Below, one piece after another: positions 62,525 to 64,000 of a stretch of 64,000 nt of DNA. Positions within the stretch are counted from its first letter, which is position 1. Each line of letters opens with the position of its first letter. Below the pieces are notes generated by a model, which saw nothing but the letters and a program-made list of their open reading frames with translations, did not search any database and was not told the origin of the DNA. The position numbers and the translations under genes are program-made. Origin of the DNA: Desulfosporosinus acidiphilus SJ4. GTDB taxonomy: Bacteria > Bacillota > Desulfitobacteriia > Desulfitobacteriales > Desulfitobacteriaceae. The DNA lies in the NCBI RefSeq assembly GCF_000255115.2, contig NC_018068.1, positions 4,311,977 to 4,375,976 on the forward strand, written 5' to 3'.

Positions 62525-62998
62525 ATGCCTGATGAGCGCAAATACGTTAAAGATTATGCAAAAAGGCTGCAACGAGTTATAGTTGATTATGAACATACCA
62601 TTGCAGAGCACCTAAACGAGGATTATCTGAAACAAACAAAGTGGCAAGATAAGCTGGCTGATCGGATTGCAGCGTTTGGCGGTAGCTGGAGCTTCATCAT
62701 TATGTTTGCTACTTTTTTATCTGCCTGGATACTTATCAATACGTTAAATATCCTAGGCCATTTTGATCCTCCGCCCTTTATATTGCTCAATCTTATCCTA
62801 TCCTTTATTGCTGCATTTCAGGCTCCAATCATCATGATGAGCCAAAACCGACAGACCGCTCGTGATAAACGAGAGTCTATCATAGATTTTGCAATTAATT
62901 ATAAGGCGGAACTCGAAGTTGATGACATACAAGAACATCTCCATAGAATTGAAAGTGAAATGGCCCAGATAAAACTATTGTTACAATCTCAAAGATAG
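62525..62998 (+). CDS. DUF1003 membrane protein
   Basis: A 157-aa protein from the preferred ATG at 62525 (AGAGAGG nine bases ahead). It has a charged N-terminus, then two membrane helices in the DUF1003 core: DRIAAFGGSWSFIIMFATFL and FDPPPFILLNLILSFIAAFQ with the conserved QAPIIMMSQNRQ. The C-terminus is a coiled-coil-like helix (EVDDIQEHLHRIESEMAQIK). The family is widespread but its function is unknown; links to magnesium and cyclic nucleotide signalling have been suggested for some members. The TTG at 62516 is nine bases upstream of the ATG and less plausible. Confidence 0.8.
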   Translation: MPDERKYVKDYAKRLQRVIVDYEHTIAEHLNEDYLKQTKWQDKLADRIAAFGGSWSFIIMFATFLSAWILINTLNILGHFDPPPFILLNLILSFIAAFQAPIIMMSQNRQTARDKRESIIDFAINYKAELEVDDIQEHLHRIESEMAQIKLLLQSQR

Positions 62999-63096
62999 AC
63001 TGCAATGCAGCGAATGCATGTAAACTATTTCATTTATAATATGCTATTATTAATTTATAATGTCTTATTGATTTAAAACTATTGAAAGGACATTGT

Positions 63097-63813
63097 ATGC
63101 ACATAGTTATTCTAGTCATCATAGTCTTAGCCGCATCAATATTACAGGCAGGAACCGGATTTGGATTTTCAATTATGGCTACTCCGTTTTTACTGTTAAT
63201 ATTTGAGTCACACGACGCAATCCAGTTGAATATAATACTTTCTCTTTTGATATCTCTTCTTATGACCTTTAAAATACGAAATGAAATTAATAAAGAGAGC
63301 CTAAAACGATTGGTAAAAGGATGTTTAATTGGAATCTTACCCGGCCTTTTGCTTTTTATCTTTCTTGATATGCGTCCTTTAAAAATATTTGTTAGTGTTC
63401 TGATCCTCGTATCTACGGGTCTATTAGCAGCTAAAGTTACTGTCAAGCAAAGTAACCCAAAAGAATTATTAACAGGAGTATTATCGGGCTTTCTAACCAC
63501 AAGTTTAGGTATGCCAGGCCCCCCCTTATTGATTTATTTTGCGGGGGCAAAGGTCGATAAATCAACTCTTCGCAGTACAACGTTAGCTTATTATGTATTC
63601 GTATATTCTATTAGCCTCTTGCTTCAGTTCTCAATGTATCGTATCTCAAAAGGCGTATGGATTTCGGCTTTATGGGGGTTACCGTTTACATTATTAGGAA
63701 TTTATCTGGGCCAATGGTTATTTTCAAGACTTAATCAACAACTGTTTCAAAAAATAATATATACTTTGCTATTCTTTACAGGCATATATTTGTTAGTTAC
63801 CACTTTGTTTTAG
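63097..63813 (+). CDS. TauE/SafE-family anion exporter
   Basis: A 238-aa membrane protein from ATG 63097 (AAAGGA six bases ahead). About seven or eight helices. The N-terminal AGTGFGFSIMATPFLLLIF (about 18-36) and the second-half GFLTTSLGMPGPPLLIYF (about 133-150) are the paired, inverted signatures of the family that exports sulfite, organosulfonates or similar anions. Conserved 'stay' residues are intact. The exact cargo is not readable; nearby sulfur-related function (the desulfidase-like enzyme) is 6 kb away. Confidence 0.86.
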   Translation: MHIVILVIIVLAASILQAGTGFGFSIMATPFLLLIFESHDAIQLNIILSLLISLLMTFKIRNEINKESLKRLVKGCLIGILPGLLLFIFLDMRPLKIFVSVLILVSTGLLAAKVTVKQSNPKELLTGVLSGFLTTSLGMPGPPLLIYFAGAKVDKSTLRSTTLAYYVFVYSISLLLQFSMYRISKGVWISALWGLPFTLLGIYLGQWLFSRLNQQLFQKIIYTLLFFTGIYLLVTTLF

Positions 63814-63838
63814 CAAGCTTAATACATTGAATAACTGG

Positions 63839-63865
63839 CGGGATAGCTAATGCTATCTCGTTTCT
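63839..63865 (+). terminator. Terminator after the TauE-like gene
   Basis: CGGGATAGC at 63839-63847 pairs with GCTATCTCG at 63852-63860 (one G-U pair), loop TAAT, then a TTTCT run. Confidence 0.65.
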
Positions 63866-63919
63866 ATTAGGAGGTTACATTTGAATTATCCTATTCAAAT
63901 TATTTTTTTCACATAATTA

Positions 63920-63949
63920 TTGACATGAATAAATATAATATGGTAGAAT
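63920..63949 (+). promoter_or_regulatory. Sigma-A-like promoter for a gene beyond the window
   Basis: TTGACA at 63920-63925, 18-base spacer, then TAGAAT at 63944-63949. It points rightwards towards the window edge. Confidence 0.55.
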
Positions 63950-64000
63950 ATTTATTTTTAATTTTCAACGTTTCATGATATACTTAAGAGGTACTCTGAA

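Overview
The window looks like a chromosomal stretch of a spore-forming, low-to-mid GC Firmicute of the Peptococcaceae type (Desulfosporosinus or Desulfitobacterium would fit). This is inferred from the strong AGGAGG-type ribosome sites with frequent TTG/GTG starts, lipoprotein and single-membrane envelope genes, two ABC-F proteins, several FtsX-type ABC exporters, a cell-wall-binding-repeat-2 protein and a YjfB motility protein under a c-di-GMP riboswitch. I saw no rRNA, tRNA, CRISPR array or prophage.

Layout. 0.2-5.2 kb: a leftward metal (probably iron) locus made of an Fbp-type ABC importer plus an FTR1-like membrane protein with a tiny membrane partner. It is divergent from a cell-wall-binding protein (5.7-6.8 kb), and all three units carry TGTAA-N6-TTACA-like boxes. 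7-12 kb: phospholipase C-like protein, ChrB-N protein, MFS carrier and asparagine synthetase. 12.1-19.3 kb: a decayed region with gene stumps (amidase 3' end, an asnB start, an IS1634-like transposase piece, a truncated DedA-PAP2 fusion) between intact genes, including two paralogues of a four-fold-repeat membrane family (COG4705-like).

19.5-25.2 kb: the most interesting block, a five-gene rightward operon: UbiA-type phosphoribosyl-polyprenyl-phosphate synthase, flippase-like protein, DprE1-like FAD oxidase, DprE2-like reductase and a phosphodiester glycosidase. It resembles the mycobacterial route to polyprenyl-phospho-arabinofuranose, placed in a Firmicute.

25.2-43.4 kb: a MacAB-like exporter, UppP, a histidine-kinase relic, a second exporter operon (response regulator, kinase, lipoprotein, two ATPases, permease), a second phosphodiester glycosidase with a propeller-like partner, and a lone MacB permease. 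43.7-57.4 kb: DedA, an ABC-2 exporter, a BcrC-like phosphatase, two chemoreceptors, two ABC-F ATPases flanking a 51-aa basic protein, and a cysteine desulfidase-like enzyme. 57.46-59.09 kb: a complete insertion sequence with terminal inverted repeats, a 5-bp target duplication and a frameshifted transposase. 59.2-64 kb: thiamine-binding-type protein, an unexplained structured RNA, a c-di-GMP-I riboswitch driving a YjfB motility protein, metallophosphoesterase, polysaccharide deacetylase, DUF1003 and TauE-like proteins.

Taken together the window is rich in cell-envelope functions: polyprenyl-phosphate handling (UppP, PAP2, DedA, the DprE-like operon), envelope stress exporters with their two-component control, and surface-polysaccharide enzymes.
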